From Legionellaceae bacterium (GTDB taxonomy: Bacteria > Pseudomonadota > Gammaproteobacteria > Legionellales > Legionellaceae): DNA of 11,274 bases. The translations under genes and the position numbers were made by a program. Below, piece after piece: positions 1 to 6,929 of this stretch. Position 1 is the first letter of the stretch; each line of letters starts with the position of its first letter. The stretch lies in the NCBI GenBank assembly GCA_023266075.1, contig JAHFRX010000036.1, positions 1-11,274 on the forward strand, written 5' to 3'. The notes under the pieces were generated by a model. It worked only from the letters and a program-made list of their open reading frames with translations. It had not been told where the DNA came from and searched no databases.

Positions 1-245
1 CGGAAATCATTAACAATTTGACTGTTGTGATTGCAGCGCAAGCCAGTGAAGAAGGCAAGTTATTTGGATCAGTGAATGTTGCTGAAATTAAAGACGCATT
101 GATCGCGAAGTCAGTTGAAATCAGTAAGCGTGAGATCAGCATGCCAGAGGGTCCATTATACGCGATTGGTTTATATGACATTGAAATTCAACTACACAGC
201 GATGTGGTTGCAATGTTAAAAGTTGAGATTGTTCCACAGAAATAA
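1..245 (+). CDS. rplI: 50S ribosomal protein L9, C-terminal part (5' end outside window)
   Basis: The first 80 complete codons visible (from base 3) encode the C-terminal domain of ribosomal protein L9, which binds 23S rRNA near the L1 stalk base and helps maintain reading-frame fidelity. The run LTVVIAAQASEEGKLFGSV is the family's hallmark opening of the C-terminal domain, followed by an I-x-x-A-L segment, a K-R-E-I-S-M-P-E-G turn and the terminal strand with the conserved H-S-D-V. Full L9 is about 148-150 residues, so nearly half lies before the window. The stop TAA is at 243-245, directly ahead of a hairpin terminator, so this is probably the last gene of its operon here. In many gammaproteobacteria rplI follows rpsF and rpsR; those would lie upstream. 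Identity is secure from sequence. Confidence 0.96.
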   Translation, partial: EIINNLTVVIAAQASEEGKLFGSVNVAEIKDALIAKSVEISKREISMPEGPLYAIGLYDIEIQLHSDVVAMLKVEIVPQK

Positions 246-250
246 AGCCT

Positions 251-294
251 GTACTCTCCTGCGACCAAAGAAAAACCTCAGGAGAGTATTATTT
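251..294. terminator. Probable bidirectional intrinsic terminator between rplI and the convergent thiol-protein operon
   Basis: A perfect 10-bp inverted repeat (TACTCTCCTG at 252-261 and CAGGAGAGTA at 279-288) encloses a 17-nt A-rich loop. On the plus strand it is followed by TTATTTCC, and on the minus strand by a GGCTTTATTT run, so weak U-tracts exist on both sides. Its place between two convergent stops (245 and 289) fits termination of both transcripts. The U-tracts are imperfect, so efficiency is uncertain. Confidence 0.7.
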
Positions 295-843
295 CCATTT
301 AATATTACATCCCATGCTCGGTTTTTGCATTTCTGTCACGGGTTGACCTAGAAGTGTTTCATCAAGTGCTTTTCGAATGGACTCTCCTGTTACGGGAATG
401 CCGTTTCCCGGTCTAGAATTGTCAAGTTGACCACGATAAATCAATTGTAACTGTGTATTAAAAACAAAAAAATCTGGTGTGCACGCTGCTTGATACGCTT
501 TTGCAACGTCCTGTGTTTCATCGTAGAGATAAGGAAATGGATAATGGAGATCTTCCGCAATTGTTTGCATGTGTTCTGGAGAGTCTTCTGGGTAATGAGC
601 AATATCGTTTGCATTGATTGCTAAAAATTGAACCTGACGGGGAAGGTAGTCGATCGCGAGGTGGACCAGTCCTTCATTAATATGTTTCACAAATGGACAG
701 TGATTACAAATAAAGCAAATCACAGTGGCAACATAAGAAATCTCAGAAGGAAGTCGAACACTGCGACCACTGATGACATCTGGCAAAGAAAAATGAGGTG
801 CCAGTGTATTCAAAGGGAGCATGGTTGAGAGTGTTTTCACCAT
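289..843 (-). CDS. Thioredoxin-fold protein, peroxiredoxin-like (PRX_like1 type) with CNHC motif
   Basis: This 184-aa cytoplasmic-looking protein has a thioredoxin/AhpC-TSA fold. It opens with the redoxin pattern A-P-x-F-x-L-P (residues 15-21), then carries C46-N-H-C49-P-F-V-K-H, a CxxC active-site variant typical of the uncharacterised peroxiredoxin-like 1 family. The strand FLAINAND (73-80), a T122-P123 that fits the cis-proline position, and a C-terminal GCNIKWK with C179 are also family hallmarks. Known members lack the usual peroxiredoxin catalytic triad, and their substrate is not established. No signal peptide is visible. The ATG at 841-843 overlaps the stop of the upstream gene (minus-strand ATGGTGA) and has no clear Shine-Dalgarno site, so translation is probably coupled to the gene upstream. 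Length is normal for the family. Fold is certain; a thiol reductase or peroxidase role is inferred. Confidence 0.88.
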   Translation of the reverse strand: MVKTLSTMLPLNTLAPHFSLPDVISGRSVRLPSEISYVATVICFICNHCPFVKHINEGLVHLAIDYLPRQVQFLAINANDIAHYPEDSPEHMQTIAEDLHYPFPYLYDETQDVAKAYQAACTPDFFVFNTQLQLIYRGQLDNSRPGNGIPVTGESIRKALDETLLGQPVTEMQKPSMGCNIKWK

Positions 844-1328
844 TTTAAGTAAATACCCTTATTTGTTGACTCTTTGATAATTTGAGCCTGCGGCTTATTC
901 GTTGATATCCAATACGTGCCCATATTACTGAGTGCAAAGCGAACACGTGGATACTGACAAATAGATAGGACTTCGGAGCAGCGGACTTGCTCAACGTTGT
1001 TTTCTTCATTGCGGATGCCGCATTTAAAATGTGTATTATCGACATCTGAAGCAAAAGCCGCCCATTCGCCCGCTGAAATTTTCGTTTGCAATTTAGGTGT
1101 CATGAAGGTGGGCGTTGTTGAAATACGTTCTAGTTCAATATTGAGTGTGGAGCGATTCTCAACGAGAAAATACATTTGTTGTCCCGTATCGTTGAAAGTA
1201 ACAAATTGATCTTGAAATCCAAACCCGCTCACTTCGCATCCATGTGGAAAAAGTCCTGCTGCAGGGGCGTTTGTAACGACGCCACAGAGTAAAGCGACCG
1301 TGGTAAAAAATTGTTTATAGACAGACAT
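837..1328 (-). CDS. Small exported protein with four cysteines, function unknown
   Basis: A 163-aa protein that starts with a Sec-type signal peptide: K5, a hydrophobic stretch at about 7-19, and a probable cleavage site after A-P-A-A (21-24). The mature part is about 139 residues and carries four cysteines (C31, C103, C117, C124), enough for two disulfides. It looks beta-rich, with conserved-looking segments G-C-E-V-x-G-F-G (30-37), W-A-A-F-A-S-D (89-95) and C-Q-Y-P-R-V-R-F-A-L-S-N-M-G (124-137). From memory it faintly recalls small secreted proteins of Legionella and Coxiella such as those annotated as enhanced entry protein EnhB, but I cannot verify this and assign no symbol. The start ATG has no good Shine-Dalgarno sequence, and no alternative start keeps the signal peptide. 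It is the first gene of a two-gene operon with the thioredoxin-like gene, overlapping it by 7 bp. Confidence 0.75.
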   Translation of the reverse strand: MSVYKQFFTTVALLCGVVTNAPAAGLFPHGCEVSGFGFQDQFVTFNDTGQQMYFLVENRSTLNIELERISTTPTFMTPKLQTKISAGEWAAFASDVDNTHFKCGIRNEENNVEQVRCSEVLSICQYPRVRFALSNMGTYWISTNKPQAQIIKESTNKGIYLKW

Positions 1329-1361
1329 ATGATGTGATAAATAATATGAACTTGAGGGCCC

Positions 1362-1390
1362 ATGATATCACAAAATTTTAACTTAATGAA
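1362..1390 (-). promoter_or_regulatory. Weak candidate promoter for the exported-protein/thioredoxin-like operon
   Basis: Read on the minus strand, TTCATT (1385-1390) and TATCAT (1362-1367) are separated by 17 nt, leaving about a 30-nt leader before the ATG at 1328. The -10 lies in a perfect TGATATCA palindrome (1363-1370). The -35 match is poor, so this is only a candidate. Confidence 0.3.
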
Positions 1391-1448
1391 AAGTCTTTGC
1401 GAAGAATTTTAAGTGATATTGTGATCTAAAAAACACGTTAAATCCATT

Positions 1449-1477
1449 TTGCGTAAGTTCTCTAAATCAGCTATGAT
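1449..1477 (+). promoter_or_regulatory. Sigma70-type promoter of the glutamate dehydrogenase operon
   Basis: TTGCGT (1449-1454), a 17-nt spacer and TATGAT (1472-1477) form a good housekeeping promoter. Transcription should begin near 1483-1485, giving a leader of about 24 nt. An AGGTGA Shine-Dalgarno site at 1493-1498 stands 9 nt before the ATG at 1508 and supports that start. Confidence 0.65.
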
Positions 1478-1489
1478 CGGGAGATCATA
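1472..1489. promoter_or_regulatory. Putative operator: 7-bp inverted repeat over the -10 and transcription start
   Basis: TATGATC (1472-1478) and GATCATA (1483-1489) are perfect reverse complements with a 4-nt gap (GGGA). The dyad covers the -10 box and the expected start site, the usual place for a repressor to block polymerase. No regulator gene in the window is an obvious partner. GATC inside both arms would also be Dam sites if the host has Dam methylase. Confidence 0.4.
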
Positions 1490-1507
1490 TTCAGGTGAAT
1501 TTAAAAA

Positions 1508-4500
1508 ATGACGCATAGGTTTGAAGAGGGCAAAGAAGCTATTTTTGAAGCCATCATTGCTTGTATAAAAACGAAAATCAAAATGAAATCACAGTTACAA
1601 TTATGTAGTGAATTTGTACGTCAATTTTATGGTACTGTGGCGTTGGAAGACTTATCACTATGGACACCCGAGAACTTATGTGGAGCCGCACTGCATTTTT
1701 GGCATGCCATAGAGACGCGAAAACCACAGGAGACGAAAGTTTCTATTTATAATCCTGACGAGGCGCGTGATGGTTGGAAAACATCGCATACCGTGATAGA
1801 GGTGATTACGGATGACGCGCCTTTTTTGGTGGATTCTCTGAGGATGACGGTGACTCGTTTAGGCCTTTCTTCTCATCTTATTATTCACATGGGCGGCATG
1901 CGCTTGTCTCGTAATGAGAAAGATGAAGTGACTGAAATTCACCCCAAACGAGGTGAAATTGTCCCTGGAATGTTGATTGAAGCGCCTATTTTTATGGAGG
2001 TTGATAAGCAGACCTCTAAAGAAATGCTTCAAATATTACAAGAAACATTAACCAAAATATTGATTGATAATCGTGCTGTGGTTGAGGATTGGAAAGTCAT
2101 GCGTGAGCGAATCCATGACAGCATTTTAGAGCTTGATAAAGTCCCTGCAACGCTGGATCCGGCAGAAGTGGAAGAAACAAGACTTTTTCTAAAATGGATT
2201 GAAGATCATCATTTTACTTTTTTAGGTGTAAGAGATTACATCTTAGTGCAAAAAGGCCATGAAACGCTGTTGCAACCTCTTCTTGATACGGGGCTAGGTG
2301 TACTGCGCACATCATTAAGTGGGCAAATAGCTATCCGTAATCTTTCTGCGATGACTCCTGAAGCTCAAGAACTGTCTGTATCACCTCACATTTTAGTGAT
2401 GTCAAAAACGAATACACGTGCGACTGTGCACCGTGACGCTTACACCGATTATATTGGTATTAAACGGTTTAATGCACAAGGGCAAGTGATTGGTGAGCGT
2501 CGTATCATCGGATTGTACACGTCGGCCGCGTATAATACGAATCCTAAACATATCCCTTTTTTAAGGCATAAAGTCGCGTTGATTATGCAAAATTCTTTGC
2601 TGAATCCCCGTAGTCATGCAGGGAAAGTGCTGCTCAATATTTTAGAAACTTTTCCACGTGATGATTTGATTCAAGCGACAGAAGAAGAATTGTTAGAAAT
2701 GTCGATGGGTATCTTCCATATGCAAGAGCGTCGCCGCATTCGGATGTTTGCGCGAATGGATATGTATCATCGTTTTGTTTCTTGTTTAGTTTACGTGCCT
2801 AAAGAGCGCTTTAATACAGAGCTGCGATATGCGATGCAAAATGTTTTGCAAACGAGCTTTAATGCGCAGGAAATTACATTTACTACGTATTTTTCGGAAT
2901 CTGTATTGGCAAGAATCCATTACATTATCCGAATCAATCCAGAAGATAAAATAAACGAAGACTTTAAGGCGATTGAAAAAAAATTGATAGAAATTGGTCG
3001 TTCATGGAGTGATGACTTGTTGTATCATTTACTTGAGGCATATGAAGAGGAGGAGGCGAATCATTTATTTACGATATATAAATCTTCTTTTTCAGCGGTA
3101 TACACATCAAGCTTTACACCGCAAATAGCGGTCACCGATATTGGCTATATTGAGGCTTTATCTGATCAACAACCGTTAGGAATTAATTTTTTTCAGTATG
3201 AAAACTCGTCGTCAAATTGTTATAAAATTAAACTTTATCAACGCGATATAACGCTTGCATTGTCTGATGTATTGCCGTTGCTTGAAAATTTGGGGTTGCG
3301 TGCTATCAGTGAGCGTCCGTACATGCTTAAGTTTGCTGATGAAAAAGAAGTGTGGATTATCGAATTTACATTAGCCTATATTCACTCAAACACGTTCGCG
3401 CTTGATGATCTTCAGGCCATTTTTCAAGATACATTTCGAAATTTATGGTTTGGTAAAGCTGAAAATGATGGATTCAATCAATTAGTTTTGGCGGCATCTT
3501 TAACGTGGCGAGAAGTCTCGATGCTACGTATATATGCTAAATATTTCAAACAAATTGGGTTTGTTTTCAGTCAGGATTATATTGAAACCACGCTATATAA
3601 AAATGCGCACATCGCAAAAAAAATAGCATCCATGTTCAGGCTACGGTTTCATCCTAAAAAAATTGAGCATCGTGATAAAGCGGTGCGAGCGATTGAGCAG
3701 GAAATTATTGCCGATCTTGATAGTGTGACCAATTTGGACGAAGACAAAATCATTCGTCAGTACTTGCATGTCATCATGGCAACTTTACGTACTAATTTTT
3801 ACCAAGTGATGGCTGAGCAACAATACAAAAATTATATTTCAATTAAATTGGACAGTAAGCGTATACCGGGTATCCCTAAGCCATATCCGATGTTTGAAAT
3901 TTTTGTGTATGCACCTGCCTTTGAAGGGGTACATTTGCGTTGTGCAAAAGTAGCGCGCGGGGGATTACGCTGGTCAGATAGGAAAGAAGATTTTCGAACT
4001 GAAGTTTTAGGTTTGATGAAAGCACAGCAAGTCAAAAATGCAGTGATTGTGCCGAGCGGTGCTAAAGGTGGTTTTGTTGCAAAGGCGTTTCCCGTCAATG
4101 CTTCTCGGGAAGTGATATTAAATGAAGGTATTCATTGTTATCAACAATTTATCCATGGACTTTTGGACATCACAGATAATTATCAAGAAAACGCTTTAGT
4201 GAAGCCCGCGAACGTTTTATGCTATGACGAGGACGACCCTTATCTGGTTGTGGCAGCGGACAAAGGGACTGCAACTTTTTCAGATATTGCGAATAATATT
4301 TCGCTAGAATACGATTTTTGGTTGAGTGATGCGTTTGCCTCTGGTGGCTCGCAAGGTTACGACCATAAAAAAATGGGGATTACCGCTAAAGGTGCGTGGG
4401 AGTCGGTGAAGCGACATTTTTATGAAATGAATATTGATACGCAGCATACGGATTTTACCGTTGTTGGTGTTGGAGACATGGCCGGAGATGTTTTTGGCAA

Positions 4501-6397
4501 TGGAATGTTATTGTCTAAACATATCAAACTTATTGCCGCATTTAATCATCAGCATATTTTTATTGATCCGACACCTGATGTGTTAACTAGTTTTAAGGAG
4601 CGTGAGCGGTTGTTTCATTTACCGCGATCGACGTGGGGAGATTATAAAACATCAATGATCTCAACGGGTGGAGGCGTATTTAGTCGTTCGGCAAAAGCGA
4701 TTGCTGTCAGTAAAGAAATGAAACATCTTTTGGGAATTAAACAAACATTGATTGAGCCCAATGAGCTAATACGTATCATTTTACAGTCTAAAATCGATTT
4801 ATTGTGGAGTGCGGGGATTGGCACGTTTGTTAAAGCTGAAAAAGAAACGCATATTGACGTGGGTGATAAAACAAACGATGCGATACGTATCAATGCGAAT
4901 CAGCTACGTGCGCGTGTTGTAGGTGAGGGTGGAAATCTTGGATTGACACAATTAGCACGCGTTGAGTATGCGTTGCATGGTGGTTTAATTTACACTGATT
5001 TTATCGATAACTCTGCTGGAGTGAGTTGCTCTGATAAAGAGGTCAATATTAAGATCCTCTTGCACAATATTATGAAATCAGGTGCGCTGTCGCTTCAAAA
5101 ACGTAATGAGTTACTCATCGCGATGACTGCAGAAATTACAAATATTGTGTTGCGAGATAATTATCTACAAACGCGTGCAATTAATGTGTTGGTTAAGCAA
5201 GCGCATGGTGCTGTAGATTTGCACATACGATATTTAAATACCATAGAGCAAGAAGGAAAGCTTGATAGAGCATTGGATGACATTCCTGATGAAAAGACTT
5301 TATTGGAGCGTAAGCAGCACGGAAAAGGACTAACCGCGCCTGAGATTGCGGTGTTGTTGTCGCAAAGTAAAATTCATTTAAAAGAGAGTATTTTAGCTTC
5401 TAATGTTCCTGAAGATCCTTTCTTAGAGCGTTACTTAATCACAGCGTTTCCAAAACCTTTACAAGAGCGTTATGCGTCTCAAATGTCCTCGCACCCGTTG
5501 CGGCGAGAAATCATTGCGACACGTTTAAGTAATATATTAGTCAACGAAGTAGGATTCACATTTGTATATCGCATGCAAGATGAAACGGGTGCTCCTGTAG
5601 CGTCAATTATGCGTGCTTATATGATCGCGCGGACCGTACTGAATATGGAAGCAATTTGGCAAGATATTGAATTACTAGACCATCAGATTGAGGCTAAAAA
5701 ACAGATGGAGTTGATGATTGTTTGTGTGCGTTTACTGCGTCGTACAACGCGTTGGTTTTTGAGACGGAAACGTACGCACCTAGATATTGCTGAAACGGTA
5801 AAGCGTTATGCGACAGGTGTCTTACAGATTAAAAAGTCAATCCCCAAATTTTTTGGTGATACGCAACATAAACATTACATCGAGCATTTTGAAAACTATC
5901 AGAGTATGGGAGTATCTCATCATTTAGCGCATGATTTGACGAGCATACGAGCACTTTTTTCAGCGATGGATATTATTGAAGTTGCACATGAGCATGAGCT
6001 TAATATTGTAAAAGTTGCAGAAGTTTATTTTGGTATTGGTGATTTTCTGGATTTAACATGGATTCGCTCACACGTGATTGCACATCCAGCAGAAAATCAT
6101 TGGGAAGCGCTGTCACGTGAGGCACTCCGTGACGATTTAGATTGGCAGCAACGTCAGTTGACGTCTGGGATCATCAGTAAAGCGTTGAAAAAAAATGCGC
6201 TAATGAGTTGTTTTCACGAGTGGTCTAACGAGCATGCTGCACTGATTAAACGTTGGCAGCATGTGTTGACGAATTTGCGTTCAAGTAATACATTAAACTA
6301 CACGATGTTTTTTGTGGCGATTCGAGAGTTACTGGATTTAACCCAAACCACGATACAGGGTGCAGGCGAAGACGAAGGCGAGTGGTCAGAGGAGTAA
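1508..6397 (+). CDS. gdhB: NAD-specific glutamate dehydrogenase, large (180-kDa class) type
   Basis: The 1629-aa product is the bacterial large NAD-dependent glutamate dehydrogenase, which deaminates L-glutamate to 2-oxoglutarate and ammonia with NAD+ in the cytoplasm, mainly for catabolism. Family length is about 1600 residues, so it is full length. The N-terminal region carries regulatory, ACT-like segments, including H-T-V-I-E-V-I-T-D-D-A-P-F-L-V-D-S near 94-110. The catalytic core shows RGGLRWSDR (817-825), K-A-Q-Q-V-K-N-A (838-845), P-S-G-A-K-G-G-F (849-856) with the family lysine, the NAD-binding V-G-V-G-D-M-A-G-D-V-F-G-N-G (986-999), and E-G-G-N-L-G-L-T-Q (1140-1148). A long helical C-terminal domain follows. 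The start at 1508 is chosen for its AGGTGA site; an in-frame ATG at 1584 is possible but lacks such support. It has its own promoter with a possible operator and is followed 3 bp later by a cytochrome b561 gene. No frameshift is seen. Confidence 0.96.
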   Translation: MTHRFEEGKEAIFEAIIACIKTKIKMKSQLQLCSEFVRQFYGTVALEDLSLWTPENLCGAALHFWHAIETRKPQETKVSIYNPDEARDGWKTSHTVIEVITDDAPFLVDSLRMTVTRLGLSSHLIIHMGGMRLSRNEKDEVTEIHPKRGEIVPGMLIEAPIFMEVDKQTSKEMLQILQETLTKILIDNRAVVEDWKVMRERIHDSILELDKVPATLDPAEVEETRLFLKWIEDHHFTFLGVRDYILVQKGHETLLQPLLDTGLGVLRTSLSGQIAIRNLSAMTPEAQELSVSPHILVMSKTNTRATVHRDAYTDYIGIKRFNAQGQVIGERRIIGLYTSAAYNTNPKHIPFLRHKVALIMQNSLLNPRSHAGKVLLNILETFPRDDLIQATEEELLEMSMGIFHMQERRRIRMFARMDMYHRFVSCLVYVPKERFNTELRYAMQNVLQTSFNAQEITFTTYFSESVLARIHYIIRINPEDKINEDFKAIEKKLIEIGRSWSDDLLYHLLEAYEEEEANHLFTIYKSSFSAVYTSSFTPQIAVTDIGYIEALSDQQPLGINFFQYENSSSNCYKIKLYQRDITLALSDVLPLLENLGLRAISERPYMLKFADEKEVWIIEFTLAYIHSNTFALDDLQAIFQDTFRNLWFGKAENDGFNQLVLAASLTWREVSMLRIYAKYFKQIGFVFSQDYIETTLYKNAHIAKKIASMFRLRFHPKKIEHRDKAVRAIEQEIIADLDSVTNLDEDKIIRQYLHVIMATLRTNFYQVMAEQQYKNYISIKLDSKRIPGIPKPYPMFEIFVYAPAFEGVHLRCAKVARGGLRWSDRKEDFRTEVLGLMKAQQVKNAVIVPSGAKGGFVAKAFPVNASREVILNEGIHCYQQFIHGLLDITDNYQENALVKPANVLCYDEDDPYLVVAADKGTATFSDIANNISLEYDFWLSDAFASGGSQGYDHKKMGITAKGAWESVKRHFYEMNIDTQHTDFTVVGVGDMAGDVFGNGMLLSKHIKLIAAFNHQHIFIDPTPDVLTSFKERERLFHLPRSTWGDYKTSMISTGGGVFSRSAKAIAVSKEMKHLLGIKQTLIEPNELIRIILQSKIDLLWSAGIGTFVKAEKETHIDVGDKTNDAIRINANQLRARVVGEGGNLGLTQLARVEYALHGGLIYTDFIDNSAGVSCSDKEVNIKILLHNIMKSGALSLQKRNELLIAMTAEITNIVLRDNYLQTRAINVLVKQAHGAVDLHIRYLNTIEQEGKLDRALDDIPDEKTLLERKQHGKGLTAPEIAVLLSQSKIHLKESILASNVPEDPFLERYLITAFPKPLQERYASQMSSHPLRREIIATRLSNILVNEVGFTFVYRMQDETGAPVASIMRAYMIARTVLNMEAIWQDIELLDHQIEAKKQMELMIVCVRLLRRTTRWFLRRKRTHLDIAETVKRYATGVLQIKKSIPKFFGDTQHKHYIEHFENYQSMGVSHHLAHDLTSIRALFSAMDIIEVAHEHELNIVKVAEVYFGIGDFLDLTWIRSHVIAHPAENHWEALSREALRDDLDWQQRQLTSGIISKALKKNALMSCFHEWSNEHAALIKRWQHVLTNLRSSNTLNYTMFFVAIRELLDLTQTTIQGAGEDEGEWSEE

Positions 6398-6400
6398 GAC

Positions 6401-6928
6401 ATGGAAAATCATACGGATGTGATAGCGTATAACCCTTTGACAAAGATATTTCATTGGCTCATTGCCCTGCTTGTGCTGACGTTGTTGTGTGTGGGTTTTC
6501 TGCTGGAGAAATTGCCTGACATTGCCTATACCATGCATAAATCTTTTGGTCTTGTGGTGCTGGCTTTAATGATTTGCCGCATTCTTTGGATTCGTCATGT
6601 AGGGCGTCCTGTGTTACCTGCATCCATGCCACAGTGGGAAAAGTTTTTTGCGCATTTGGTGCAATATAGTCTTTACTTTTTCCTCGTCATGATGCCGATT
6701 GCAGGTTGGATGATGTCAACCGCTTCAGGCCATACACCTCAATTTTTTGGTCTTTTCCCATTACCTTGTCCTGGGATTGTGGCGGATAAGGATCTCGCAG
6801 CATTCATGAAGGAAGTTCATAACACCACCGCGTGGATCATCATCGTCTTACTTTTTTTCCATATCTTTGGCGCACTGAAACATCATTTTTGGGATAAGGA
6901 TAATGTGTTGAAACGGATGTGGTTTTAG
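6401..6928 (+). CDS. cybB: Cytochrome b561 family di-heme membrane protein
   Basis: A 175-aa four-helix inner-membrane protein of the bacterial cytochrome b561 family (CybB type), thought to pass electrons between the quinone pool and other acceptors such as superoxide. It opens with the family pattern Y-N-P-L-T-K-I-F-H-W (10-19). Likely heme-ligand histidines are H18, H46 (in M-H-K), H140 (in V-H-N) and H154 (in F-F-H), one in or near each helix; the helices lie at about 16-35, 43-63, 85-105 and 142-160. Length matches the family. The start has a strong AGAGGAG site (6388-6394) inside the end of the preceding gene, and only 3 bp separate the two, so it is almost certainly co-transcribed with glutamate dehydrogenase. 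Its stop lies 1 bp from that of the convergent next gene. The physiological electron partner is not known from sequence. Confidence 0.9.
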   Translation: MENHTDVIAYNPLTKIFHWLIALLVLTLLCVGFLLEKLPDIAYTMHKSFGLVVLALMICRILWIRHVGRPVLPASMPQWEKFFAHLVQYSLYFFLVMMPIAGWMMSTASGHTPQFFGLFPLPCPGIVADKDLAAFMKEVHNTTAWIIIVLLFFHIFGALKHHFWDKDNVLKRMWF

Positions 6929-6929
6929 C

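Larger units (their letters stand above)
1329..1507. other. Divergent intergenic region between the exported-protein operon and gdhB
   Basis: This 179-bp region holds the outward-facing promoters described separately. Besides these there is a 7-bp inverted pair ATATCAC (1365-1371) and GTGATAT (1413-1419), 41 nt apart, which might be paired protein-binding half-sites or chance in AT-rich DNA. No RNA gene or small coding frame with a convincing start is seen. Confidence 0.55.

Noticed and set aside
845..1054. Second minus-strand frame of 69 codons within the exported-protein gene
   Set aside because: It is an out-of-frame overlap with a low-complexity-looking product, without a promoter or ribosome site.
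997..1209. Plus-strand open frame of 70 codons opposite the exported-protein gene
   Set aside because: It is antisense to a gene with a signal peptide and coherent protein sequence, has no ribosome site and no recognisable product; a shadow frame.
1584..1586. Alternative ATG start for the glutamate dehydrogenase
   Set aside because: It lacks a good ribosome site, whereas the ATG at 1508 has AGGTGA at suitable spacing and a fitting promoter.
3832..4098. Minus-strand frame antisense to the glutamate dehydrogenase catalytic core
   Set aside because: It runs opposite the most conserved part of a clear enzyme gene, and its product resembles no protein; likewise the frames at 4642-4893 and 6246-6443.
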